From assembly GCA_934216505.1 (NCBI GenBank), contig CAKQBW010000017.1, positions 1 through 14,047 on the forward strand: a DNA stretch of 14,047 nt, read 5' to 3'. The position numbers and the translations under genes were made by a program. The stretch comes from an uncultured Alphaproteobacteria bacterium. Its GTDB lineage: Bacteria; Pseudomonadota; Alphaproteobacteria; CAAHEQ01; UBA3637. Each line of letters starts with the position of its first letter. Position 1 is the stretch's first letter. Below are positions 5,785 to 11,890 of this stretch, piece by piece. The notes under the pieces are model-generated. The model saw only the letters and a program-made list of their open reading frames with translations. It had not been told where the DNA came from and made no database searches.

Positions 5785-6182
5785 ATACTCATCTAAGATA
5801 TTTCCATGTGTAATCTCTTCCAACAATTCTTTTAGATGCTTTACTTTAACATTGCTTCCTTCGGTTGGCTCAGGAATAATTTTTTCATGTTCTGTTACTC
5901 CTACAGCATCAATTAAGTAGAAAAGATCTTTAGTGTCTGCGTTAGGTGTTACATTCCGAAGTTTGTCATCGTTAATGGTACGAACACCTCGTCCCTTCAT
6001 TTGAATATAAAGAGGTTCGGAATTAACATCCCGCATAAACATCACAACTTCCAGAGGTTTTACATCCGTTCCGGTTGCCACTAGGGTAACTGTAACAGCT
6101 ATTCTGAATTCTTGATCATTTCTAAACTGTCTTATAAGTTCATCACTATTTCCTGCAGAATATGTAATCTTCTTCACAAAAT
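5785..6182 (-). pseudogene. hsdR: Type I restriction motor subunit HsdR, internal fragment
   Basis: On the minus strand about 132 residues match the second RecA-like helicase domain of HsdR: ITYSAGNSDELIRQFRND, IAVTVTLVATGTDVKPLEVV, FMRDVNSEPLYIQMKGRGVR (helicase motif VI) and DLFYLIDAVGVTEHEK. HsdR is normally around 1,000 residues and drives ATP-dependent DNA translocation and cleavage; the nuclease domain, first helicase domain and C-terminus are missing. At 5783-5787 it abuts the HsdS fragment in opposite orientation, and near 6180 it abuts the recombinase remnant. The frame stays open across both joints, so the remnant looks recent or selected against frame loss, but no complete HsdR is possible. 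Confidence 0.85.
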
Positions 6183-6450
6183 TTTTGGAAAACCGAATAG
6201 TTTTCTTTGTTCGGGCCAACTGGCCGGGATAGAGGCTCTGAGCAATTCTCGGGCGGTCATTGTTTTGGGCTGAGCTCCCCGTAAAATGGCATCAATAATA
6301 TCCGGTGCCAGAAAAGTGAGCCGAATTTGCGCCCCGATATAGGCCGGATCCTGATGGTATATTTCGGCCAGTTCATGCAGGTTTAAGTTCTTGGCTTCCT
6401 GGGTTTCGCGATAGGTAAAACCGTTGGCCAAAATCATCATAACCGCCTTT
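6174..6450 (-). pseudogene. Large serine recombinase, C-terminal remnant
   Basis: About 90 residues (from MMILANGFTYRETQEAKNLN) resemble the C-terminal region of phage- and island-type serine recombinases: a helix-turn-helix-like segment (LHELAEIYHQDPAYIGAQI), RLTFLAPDIIDAILRGAQP, TARELLRAS and the terminal WPEQRKLFGF, followed by a stop four residues later. That is close to the natural end of the family. The catalytic resolvase domain and its serine are absent. The remnant is in another frame from the small gene that precedes it (6373-6633), so a frameshift or junction lies near 6450. It may be all that is left of the enzyme that brought the island in. Confidence 0.6.
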
Positions 6451-6633
6451 GCTGGATAAAAAGATGTAGTTGTCCAGAGGACGTTGGCAGAGAGCCTCAT
6501 ACCAAACCTGTGGTAGATTGACAGTTTCTTCAATCAAGACCTCTTCGGCCTCATGTGCGTACTTTTTGCATAAGTTTTTTACTTCTTCAAAATCCGAAGG
6601 TTTTCGCACCATATAAACTTTAACTGTATTCAT
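6373..6633 (-). CDS. Hypothetical small protein whose 3' half runs over the recombinase remnant
   Basis: The ATG overlaps the stop of the coiled-coil gene in the ATGA arrangement, so translation is probably coupled. Residues 1-62 (VKVYMVRKPSDFEEVKNLCK, then CQRPLDNYIFLSSK) look like a genuine small soluble domain. From about residue 63 on, the frame lies over DNA whose recombinase-like coding is in a different frame, so the last 24 residues are probably not native. The original gene may have been cut at about 6450 and fused to foreign sequence. No family is recognised. Confidence 0.45.
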   Translation of the reverse strand: MNTVKVYMVRKPSDFEEVKNLCKKYAHEAEEVLIEETVNLPQVWYEALCQRPLDNYIFLSSKGGYDDFGQRFYLSRNPGSQELKPA

Positions 6634-6800
6634 TTGTAAGCCTCTTTTATTTTTTGTATTTCTGCTTTTAATTTTTTGTTTTCTTCTTCTACGGCTTCAA
6701 TTTCGCTCATATATGCCCAAGTGCCATCTTCATCGCAAATAGCAATACGAGCATCAAAATCTGGCGCTTTTTTTGTTTCGTGATACCAAGTAATTGTCAT
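6630..6800 (-). CDS. Short coiled-coil protein, copy B
   Basis: A 56-residue paralogue of the protein at 1034-1219, on the opposite strand: MTITWYHETK, APDFDARIAICDEDG, WAYMSEIEAVEEEN, then a lysine/glutamate helix ending IKEAYK. AAAGGAG precedes the start. DNA identity with copy A is high over the first ~165 coding bases and continues through the whole leader (981-1033 against 6801-6854). The end differs: copy B stops five codons earlier and overlaps the next gene by ATGA. It is the right-hand arm of an inverted duplication. The function is unknown. Confidence 0.7.
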   Translation of the reverse strand: MTITWYHETKKAPDFDARIAICDEDGTWAYMSEIEAVEEENKKLKAEIQKIKEAYK

Positions 6801-6822
6801 AATTAACTCCTTTCGTTACATT

Positions 6823-6854
6823 ACAATGAATGCTTGGAAAAACGAAGAAGTCCA
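6823..6854 (-). repeat. Repeated 32-base upstream element, copy B
   Basis: On the minus strand this reads TGGACTT, GTTTTT, CCAAGCA and ATTGT with the same spacing as copy A, differing from it at four positions (8-11). It lies 22 bases before the start of the coiled-coil gene, copy B. Orientation is inverted relative to copies A and C. Confidence 0.8.
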
Positions 6855-6883
6855 GTTAATTATGAAAAAATAGTGCTAGAACC

Positions 6884-6912
6884 TTGTAATTTATAAAACT
6901 TTCGGATAGAAT
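6884..6912 (+). promoter_or_regulatory. Sigma-70 promoter of the DUF4268-type gene
   Basis: TTGTAA (6884-6889) and TAGAAT (6907-6912) are exactly 17 bases apart, 33 bases before the start codon at 6946. The leader includes AGGAG at 6933-6937. Confidence 0.55.
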
Positions 6913-6945
6913 GTAGAGAAATTACTATAAACAGGAGAACCGCTC

Positions 6946-7881
6946 ATGAATCAGTTAGGAAAAATAAAAGTTATTAAAGATCTTCGTAGTATATGGAAAA
7001 ATGAAGCACTGGATTTTACAAACTGGTTAGCTCAAGAAGAAAATTTAACTGAATTGGGTGAAGAACTCGGATTGGATATTTCTTTAATAAAAACTGAGGC
7101 GGATGTTGGTTCTTTTAGTGTTGATATATTAGCTGAGGAACCTCAAACTGCCGATAAAATCATCATTGAAAATCAACTAGAAAGAACAAATCATGATCAT
7201 TTAGGTAAAATTATCACTTATGCTTCTGGCTATGATGCAAAATACATTATATGGATTGTAAAAGATATAAGAGATGAACACAGTCAGGCAATAACTTGGC
7301 TTAATGAACATACTGATGAGAATATTAATTTCTTTTTGATTAAAATTGAATTATGGCAAATAGGAAATTCAGCAATTGCACCCAAATTCCAAATTATAGT
7401 TCGTCCAAATGAATGGGGAAAAGCTGTTAAAAGTTCAACAGGTAGAGAAACCGAAGCCACAAGATCTCAGAATTTTTCTTACAATTTATGGTCTGAATTT
7501 AGAGATTATGCGTTCAATCATAACTCAAAATACTCGCTTCGTTCCCCTTTAAAACAACATTGGTATAATGTATCTGTTGGTTCCTCAGAAGCACATATTG
7601 CCCTAAAAACAGCAACTCGTGAGAATGAAATTTATTGTCAGTTTTATATTCATAAAGATCATGCTTTATTTAGATTTCTAGAAGAACATAAAGAAGAAAT
7701 TCAAAATAAGCTGGGTATGGAACTACATTGGGATATTCAAGAAAATAGAAAAGCTTCATATATTGAGACAAAGAAAAAGTTTGATTTTTCATCAGATAAA
7801 GAAACTTATCTATCTTGGATGTTTGATACAGTAAATAAATTTTATCAAGTATTTAGATACTACCTACAACGCTTTAGATAA
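6946..7881 (+). CDS. DUF4268-type protein with PD-(D/E)XK nuclease-like N-terminal domain
   Basis: A 311-residue protein with AGGAG eight bases before its ATG. The N-terminal half has the nuclease-fold pattern VGSFSVDILAEE (54-65, Asp60) followed by IIIENQLERTNHDHLGKIIT (72-91), giving Asp60 and Glu75-x-Gln77, typical of the NucS/DUF4268 group of PD-(D/E)XK-like domains. The C-terminal half (WYNVSVGSSEAHIALKTA, then YCQFYIHKDHALFRFLEEHK) fits the DUF4268 domain. Such proteins occur in islands beside restriction systems, and a role in restriction or DNA quality control is inferred, not shown. The gene stands alone with its own promoter, and a hairpin terminator lies at 8009-8027, about 130 bases after its stop. 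Confidence 0.75.
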   Translation: MNQLGKIKVIKDLRSIWKNEALDFTNWLAQEENLTELGEELGLDISLIKTEADVGSFSVDILAEEPQTADKIIIENQLERTNHDHLGKIITYASGYDAKYIIWIVKDIRDEHSQAITWLNEHTDENINFFLIKIELWQIGNSAIAPKFQIIVRPNEWGKAVKSSTGRETEATRSQNFSYNLWSEFRDYAFNHNSKYSLRSPLKQHWYNVSVGSSEAHIALKTATRENEIYCQFYIHKDHALFRFLEEHKEEIQNKLGMELHWDIQENRKASYIETKKKFDFSSDKETYLSWMFDTVNKFYQVFRYYLQRFR

Positions 7882-8008
7882 TTTTAAAAACATTAAATCA
7901 CATGTAACATCTTAATTTAGGATTACATCCCCCCCCCCAAGTGGCCTTTAGTTCGCAACTGTAGTCTGGTGATGGATATGGGGTGCGAGGTTGGGTGGTA
8001 AGAAAAGC

Positions 8009-8027
8009 GCCTAAATTAGGCGTTTTT
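8009..8027 (+). terminator. Rho-independent terminator after the DUF4268-type gene
   Basis: CGCCTAA and TTAGGCG form a compact hairpin (8009-8023), followed by six Ts. On the minus strand the same hairpin is followed by CTTTTC, so it may work less well in that direction. Confidence 0.75.
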
Positions 8028-8169
8028 TGTTTTGGACGAGGTCAATCCAAAAGTATCTATTTTTCTTAATTTCAATCAAAAATCTCTTAGCGGTGGTTAA
8101 AGTGCTCACATCATAAATGAAACACCGAATCTCACAAACCCCGCAAACACTGGGCTTTTGAGACCTCAT
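8011..8169 (-). CDS. Possible 52-residue cysteine-containing protein
   Basis: An ATG (complement at 8167-8169) opens 52 codons with plausible composition, including three closely spaced cysteines (VCGVCEIRC, residues 8-16) and a basic tail (IEIKKNRYFWIDLVQNKKR). There is no ribosome-binding site, the start lies just after the tRNA terminator, and the stop lies inside the hairpin at 8009-8027. It could be a relic or a chance frame. Confidence 0.25.
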   Translation of the reverse strand: MRSQKPSVCGVCEIRCFIYDVSTLTTAKRFLIEIKKNRYFWIDLVQNKKRLI

Positions 8170-8180
8170 TAAAGCACAAA

Positions 8181-8206
8181 AAAAGAGGATAGAAACATCC
8201 TCTTTT
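8181..8206 (-). terminator. Terminator of the tRNA-Ala gene
   Basis: AAAAGAGGAT and ATCCTCTTTT form a ten-base perfect stem around a six-base loop, with a T-rich tail on the minus strand just after the tRNA 3' end at 8213. The tail is T-rich on both strands, so it may be bidirectional. Confidence 0.8.
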
Positions 8207-8212
8207 TATAAA

Positions 8213-8288
8213 TGGTGGAGGTAAGGAGGGTCGAACTCCTGACCTTTGCAATGCCATTGCAACGCTCTACCAACTGAGCTATACCCCC
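8213..8288 (-). tRNA. tRNA-Ala, anticodon GGC
   Basis: The 76-base cloverleaf is complete on the minus strand: acceptor GGGGGTA paired with TACCTCC (one G-U), D-arm GCTC/GAGC with loop AGTTGGTA, anticodon stem TTGCA/TGCAA with loop ATGGCAT (anticodon GGC, reading GCC alanine codons), T-arm AGGAG/CTCCT with TTCGA, discriminator A and an encoded CCA. A promoter and a terminator flank it. It marks the boundary between the accessory region and the conserved gene block and is a plausible integration site, although no direct repeat of its 3' end was found in the window. Confidence 0.97.
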
Positions 8289-8310
8289 ACAAAGGTCATC
8301 AATGAAAGCG

Positions 8311-8339
8311 ATTATAGCTGATTTTTTTTAAAATTGCAA
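8311..8339 (-). promoter_or_regulatory. Sigma-70 promoter of the tRNA-Ala gene
   Basis: On the minus strand TTGCAA (8334-8339) and TATAAT (8311-8316) are exactly 17 bases apart, 22 bases before the mature 5' end at 8288. This is the best consensus promoter in the window. Confidence 0.8.
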
Positions 8340-8375
8340 GGAAAAAATATACTTTTTGTTTTTTATTTTACTGAC

Positions 8376-8404
8376 TTGACTTTTAACACAAATTAGGCTA
8401 GCTT
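8376..8404 (+). promoter_or_regulatory. Promoter of the lgt operon, implying a leaderless mRNA
   Basis: TTGACT (8376-8381) and TAGCTT (8399-8404) are 17 bases apart. The lgt ATG at 8411 begins seven bases after the -10, where transcription would be expected to start, and there is no ribosome-binding site. Confidence 0.6.
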
Positions 8405-8410
8405 GTTCTT

Positions 8411-9244
8411 ATGACTTATTCAGGTATTCCTTTTCCACAAATTGACCCTGTCTTGGTTCAGATTGGGTTTTTATCTATTCGGTGGTATTCTTTGGCCTAC
8501 ATCTTTGGGATTTTAGGCGCCTGGCTCTTGGCCCGAAAAATGTCCATTAAATCCAACAGCCCTTTTACCCCCTTAAAAATTGACGATTTCGTTTTTTCCG
8601 CCACTTTAGGCATTGTTATTGGGGGACGGCTGGGGTACATTTTATTCTATAACCTCAGATATTTTATGGAATTTCCGTGGCGCATTTTTGCCCTGTGGCA
8701 AGGGGGAATGTCTTTCCATGGGGGATTATTGGGGATAATTGTAGCTACCCTTCTGTTTGCCAAAAAACGCCAAATCAACCTTTTTGCCATGGGGGATATT
8801 TTGGTTTGCGTGGCCCCGATTGGGTTGTTTTTAGGACGCTTGGCCAACTTCATTAACGGAGAACTGTATGGCCGTGTCAGCCAAGCCGTCCCTTGGGTCA
8901 TGGTCTTTCCCGAAGGAGGGGACTTGCCCCGCCATCCCAGCCAACTGTATGAAGCCTTAGGGGAAGGTGTCTTTCTGTTTATCGTTTTAAATTTCCTGTG
9001 GTGGTTTGTACCCAAGTTCCGCCGGCGGACCGGCTTTTTAACGGGACTTTTCTTTATCCTGTATGGCGGGGTACGTTTTATCTTGGAATTTTTCCGAGAA
9101 CCTGATGTGCAACTGGGCTTCATCCAACAACTTACGATGGGACAAATTTTGTGTCTGCCGATGATTTTGTTCGGCGTTTGGGTGGTTAAATATACCTCTT
9201 TAAGTTCAACGATCAAACGATGGGAAAAAGAAAATGAAGCGTAA
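8411..9244 (+). CDS. lgt: Prolipoprotein diacylglyceryl transferase
   Basis: A full-length 277-residue inner-membrane enzyme that transfers diacylglycerol from phosphatidylglycerol to the lipobox cysteine of prolipoproteins, the first step of lipoprotein maturation. The key residues fall at E. coli numbering: Tyr26, His103 in SFHGGLLG, Arg143 and Asn146 in the signature GRLANFINGE (142-151), and Glu151; HPSQLYEA follows at 175-182. About seven membrane helices alternate with basic loops. The ATG at 8411 follows the -10 by six bases with no ribosome-binding site, so translation is probably leaderless. The gene overlaps the next start by 11 bases and heads a four-gene block. Confidence 0.97.
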   Translation: MTYSGIPFPQIDPVLVQIGFLSIRWYSLAYIFGILGAWLLARKMSIKSNSPFTPLKIDDFVFSATLGIVIGGRLGYILFYNLRYFMEFPWRIFALWQGGMSFHGGLLGIIVATLLFAKKRQINLFAMGDILVCVAPIGLFLGRLANFINGELYGRVSQAVPWVMVFPEGGDLPRHPSQLYEALGEGVFLFIVLNFLWWFVPKFRRRTGFLTGLFFILYGGVRFILEFFREPDVQLGFIQQLTMGQILCLPMILFGVWVVKYTSLSSTIKRWEKENEA

Positions 9245-9794
9245 AAGAAGTCTTTGGGAAAACGCGAAAAGAGTATGTCGGCACAAATTAATTATTCCTT
9301 TATTGCGATCCCCTCACCCCCCCTATTTCAAGGCCAGAGGGGTGGCTATCGGTATGATGTGGGCGATGACACCTTTGGTGGGGATTCAGATGTGGCTGGT
9401 CTTTATGACATGGCTTTTTTTGAAAAAAGTATGCAAGTGGGATTTTTCTTTGCCCTTGGCCATTGCCTATACTTGGGTGACAAATGTTTTCACTTTGGTA
9501 CCTGTGTATTATGGCTTTTATGTCACGGGGCAAATCATAATGGGACATTTTGACAGCATCAGTGGCTATGACCAATTAAAAGGTATTCTAGCCCAAACCT
9601 TCCTGTCTGATTTAGGATTTGTGGAACAATGGACTTTATTTTTTAAACTCCTTTTGCAAGATTGGGGTGTTGCTATGGCGGTGGGGTGTTTGCCATGGGC
9701 TCTTGTTTGGGGCGTTGGGAGTTATTATATGACATTAAAGTTCTTTGAAATGCGTCAAAAGAAAAAGGAATTAAAAAAAGCCAAAGGAATCTGA
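9234..9794 (+). CDS. DUF2062-family membrane protein
   Basis: A 186-residue protein with a basic N-terminus (MKRKR), the DUF2062-like segment HPPYFKARGVAIGMMWAMTPLVGIQMW (28-54) and three or four hydrophobic helices (MWLVFMTWLFL, IAYTWVTNVFTLVPVYYGFYV, AMAVGCLPWALVWGVG), ending in a lysine-rich cytoplasmic tail. The family is an inner-membrane protein of unknown function found widely in Proteobacteria. It overlaps lgt by 11 bases and its TGA overlaps the next ATG by one base, so the three are almost certainly co-translated. Confidence 0.8.
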   Translation: MKRKRSLWENAKRVCRHKLIIPLLRSPHPPYFKARGVAIGMMWAMTPLVGIQMWLVFMTWLFLKKVCKWDFSLPLAIAYTWVTNVFTLVPVYYGFYVTGQIIMGHFDSISGYDQLKGILAQTFLSDLGFVEQWTLFFKLLLQDWGVAMAVGCLPWALVWGVGSYYMTLKFFEMRQKKKELKKAKGI

Positions 9795-10426
9795 TGACCT
9801 CAGAAAATGTTTTTAAGGAAATCCCGTGGGTAGAGGGGCACTTTTATAATGCCCAAGAATCGTTGCTTATTCCCGACACTGTTTGTATGAAGCAAGTTCA
9901 TTTTGCCCATGCGGTATGGTTGGATGAAAAGCCCAATGAATGGGTGGAAGGGGACGCTTTGATTACCCGTACCCCGGGATTAAAATTGACCGTCCGCACC
10001 GCCGATTGCGCCCCTATTTTGATTGTGGAGACGCAAGCCCGATTGATAGCGGCCATTCATGCGGGGTGGAAAAGTGCCGTTCAAGGCATTATTGAAAACA
10101 GCGTTTCTTTGATGATTCAGCACGGGGGAAATCCGAAAAACATGGTGGCCAAAATTGGTCCCCATTTACAAATTCAAAGTTTTATTGTCAGCCCCGAAAT
10201 GAAGGCTTTATTTGCCCCGATACACCAACATTTTTTTACCGAAGAAACCGGTCAAATTTTCTTTGATTTTGATGGCTATATTCAAATGCGGTTGCGCCAC
10301 GCCCAAATTGAAAATATTCAATCAGACGGCACGGACACTTTTACCAATCTCCTCTATAACAGTTATCGCAGGGCCCCCAATGACCCCGCCCGTCAATTCA
10401 GCACCATTGAAATCAAGGAGGTTTAA
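9794..10426 (+). CDS. pgeF: Peptidoglycan editing factor / laccase-domain protein
   Basis: A 210-residue member of the YfiH/PgeF family, which in E. coli removes wrongly incorporated L-serine from the peptidoglycan stem and was earlier called a polyphenol oxidase. The three metal-binding residues are visible: His36 in KQVHFAHAV, Cys72 in RTADCAPIL and His89 in AAIHAGW. KIGPHLQ and NSYRRAPNDPARQ correspond to the later IGP and YRR..GRQ motifs. It is somewhat shorter than the usual 240-250 residues, mainly at the N-terminus. The 'CT' often seen before the SYRR motif is replaced by TFT. The gene follows lgt and DUF2062 with overlapping ends. Confidence 0.9.
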   Translation: MTSENVFKEIPWVEGHFYNAQESLLIPDTVCMKQVHFAHAVWLDEKPNEWVEGDALITRTPGLKLTVRTADCAPILIVETQARLIAAIHAGWKSAVQGIIENSVSLMIQHGGNPKNMVAKIGPHLQIQSFIVSPEMKALFAPIHQHFFTEETGQIFFDFDGYIQMRLRHAQIENIQSDGTDTFTNLLYNSYRRAPNDPARQFSTIEIKEV

Positions 10427-11362
10427 ATGTACGATAATATAGAGTTTGTTATCTGCTGTGGAGGCGAATCCACCCGTAATTTTCCCCATTCCAAAGGAAT
10501 TCCCCATAAATCTTTGATGCCTTTTGGCGATATGCGTTTGATTGATTATATCTTAAAGGACATTATCCAAATGGGGGGGCGACATATAACCATTGTTTCT
10601 TCTTCTATCCAAGTTATTCAAATGTTTCAACGGGCTTTGGAAACTGACAATCACACGATGGAAAAGTTACAAAAAAAAGGAAAGGGTGATATTGCCCAAA
10701 TCTTGCAATCTACCTTTCTCCCCGATGATACAGATTTGAAATTTGTTTTACAAGAACACCCCTTGGGAACAGCCCATGTCTTGGCCTGTGCGCAACAAGC
10801 GATTGGTCCCCGCCATATCATGTTGATTTTTCCCGATGATATTATTATTTCCAAAGATCCCCACAATTCCCACATCAAGCGTTTAGCTGAGGCTTTTTTA
10901 CAAAACCCCAAGCGCATTTTATTGACAGGTTTGTGGCGGGAAGATGTCAGCAATAACGCTATCTTGGTCAATAACCGCATTATTGAAAAGCCCAAAAATC
11001 CCACCACCCATATTGCGGGAATGAGCCCCAATGTCCTGCCCAATGACATTATTCAATTTATTACCCAGCAAGTTCCCCAAAAACAACAATGGGTCAAAGA
11101 AACGGGAAAAGAATGGTTGTACATGGATTCTGTGAATGATTTTTTGGACGCCGGTGGAGAAGCCCGAGGCTTTTTTGTTGAAATGTTTATCAAAAAGGAC
11201 GAAGACCTTATGTTGGATACAGGGACCCTCCCTTTATATGAACAAGGCCAACTTTACGCTCTCTTAAAACTATCGCATTACGCGCCCCAAAATCGGGCAT
11301 GGGCCCAAAAGCTGTTGGCCGATAAAGACGAAACAATTTTCAAAAATGAAACGTCCAAATAA
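10427..11362 (+). CDS. GalU-like sugar-phosphate nucleotidyltransferase
   Basis: A 311-residue protein beginning directly after pgeF, with AAGGAGG as ribosome-binding site. The N-terminal nucleotide-binding motif CGGESTRNFPHSKGIPHKSL (11-30) parallels GalU's 'AGLGTRxLPATKAIPKExL', and VLQEHPLGTAHVLACAQQAIG (107-127) followed by LIFPDD (133-138) matches the GalU 'PLGLGHAVLCA' and metal-binding 'LPDD' region. GalU makes UDP-glucose from UTP and glucose-1-phosphate. Here GGES replaces the usual GLGT and the C-terminal half is divergent, so the sugar or nucleotide may differ. It closes the lgt block. Confidence 0.8.
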   Translation: MYDNIEFVICCGGESTRNFPHSKGIPHKSLMPFGDMRLIDYILKDIIQMGGRHITIVSSSIQVIQMFQRALETDNHTMEKLQKKGKGDIAQILQSTFLPDDTDLKFVLQEHPLGTAHVLACAQQAIGPRHIMLIFPDDIIISKDPHNSHIKRLAEAFLQNPKRILLTGLWREDVSNNAILVNNRIIEKPKNPTTHIAGMSPNVLPNDIIQFITQQVPQKQQWVKETGKEWLYMDSVNDFLDAGGEARGFFVEMFIKKDEDLMLDTGTLPLYEQGQLYALLKLSHYAPQNRAWAQKLLADKDETIFKNETSK

Positions 11363-11410
11363 TGGGATAATTCCTTTCCCTCTATGAGAAGGAGGAAGCC
11401 CCCTGTGGGA

Positions 11411-11890
11411 TTACCCAATTTTGGGTGTCCAAGTTATTATATTATTATCTTCTGACTCACAGGGGGGGGGACCAGAAGAAACATCTATCATCCCCCATTC
11501 CATTTCCAACAAACGGCGGCACGCATCTTGTGGGATACCTGAGTATTGAATAGAAAAAGAACCGCTCTCTGGCTTATTTATTTTAATTCCTGCCCCATAG
11601 GGGTGAAGTCCTACTAGCCCCTGATCTGAAGTCGCACACCCCCGAGAAAAAACATCATTATCACAAGCCGTTTTCGTCATCGTTTCACCATCAGGATAAT
11701 CTCTGGACCAAGAATACAAATCTGACACGGCTTGGATTTGTTCTTGCACATCATTATAAATTTGGTTGATTTTATAGGTTCCCATACCGTAGTTAATCCC
11801 CGATACGGCCCCGTACATAATAATCCCCATAATGCCCAAAACGCCCAGCATTTCCAGCATGGTCCGACCCGATTCATTTTGTCTTGTCAT
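11411..11890 (-). CDS. Type IV prepilin-like protein
   Basis: A 159-residue protein with a short basic leader ending in Gly8, then RTMLEMLGVLGIMGIIMYGAV: a hydrophobic N-terminal helix with Glu at +5 of the expected cleavage site (G8|R9), the hallmark of type IV pilins and type II secretion pseudopilins. Arg at +1 is unusual, where Phe or Met is the rule. After the helix come a helical stretch (YNDVQEQIQAVSDLYSW) and a soluble domain with four cysteines (residues about 76 to 145). GGGGGA serves as ribosome-binding site. It overlaps the CCA-enzyme gene by 17 bases and lies downstream of it in the same transcript. A run of nine Cs in its coding strand (G at 11462-11470) encodes PPP. Confidence 0.85.
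   Translation of the reverse strand: MTRQNESGRTMLEMLGVLGIMGIIMYGAVSGINYGMGTYKINQIYNDVQEQIQAVSDLYSWSRDYPDGETMTKTACDNDVFSRGCATSDQGLVGLHPYGAGIKINKPESGSFSIQYSGIPQDACRRLLEMEWGMIDVSSGPPPCESEDNNIITWTPKIG

Larger units (their letters stand above)
7882..8212. other. Intergenic stretch between the island and the tRNA gene
   Basis: It holds a run of ten Cs (7929-7938), a bidirectional hairpin terminator (8009-8027), a possible 52-residue minus-strand frame (8011-8169) and the tRNA terminator (8181-8206). The 7922-8000 part has a short open frame on the plus strand with no start or ribosome-binding site and was not called. Confidence 0.6.

Noticed and set aside
7922..8000. Short plus-strand open stretch across the ten-C run
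   Set aside because: No start codon with a ribosome-binding site and no recognisable similarity; only about 28 codons.
8647..9216. Long minus-strand open frame (189 codons) opposite lgt
   Set aside because: It is a shadow of lgt, rich in Lys, Pro and Arg from the antisense of membrane-protein codons, with no ribosome-binding site.
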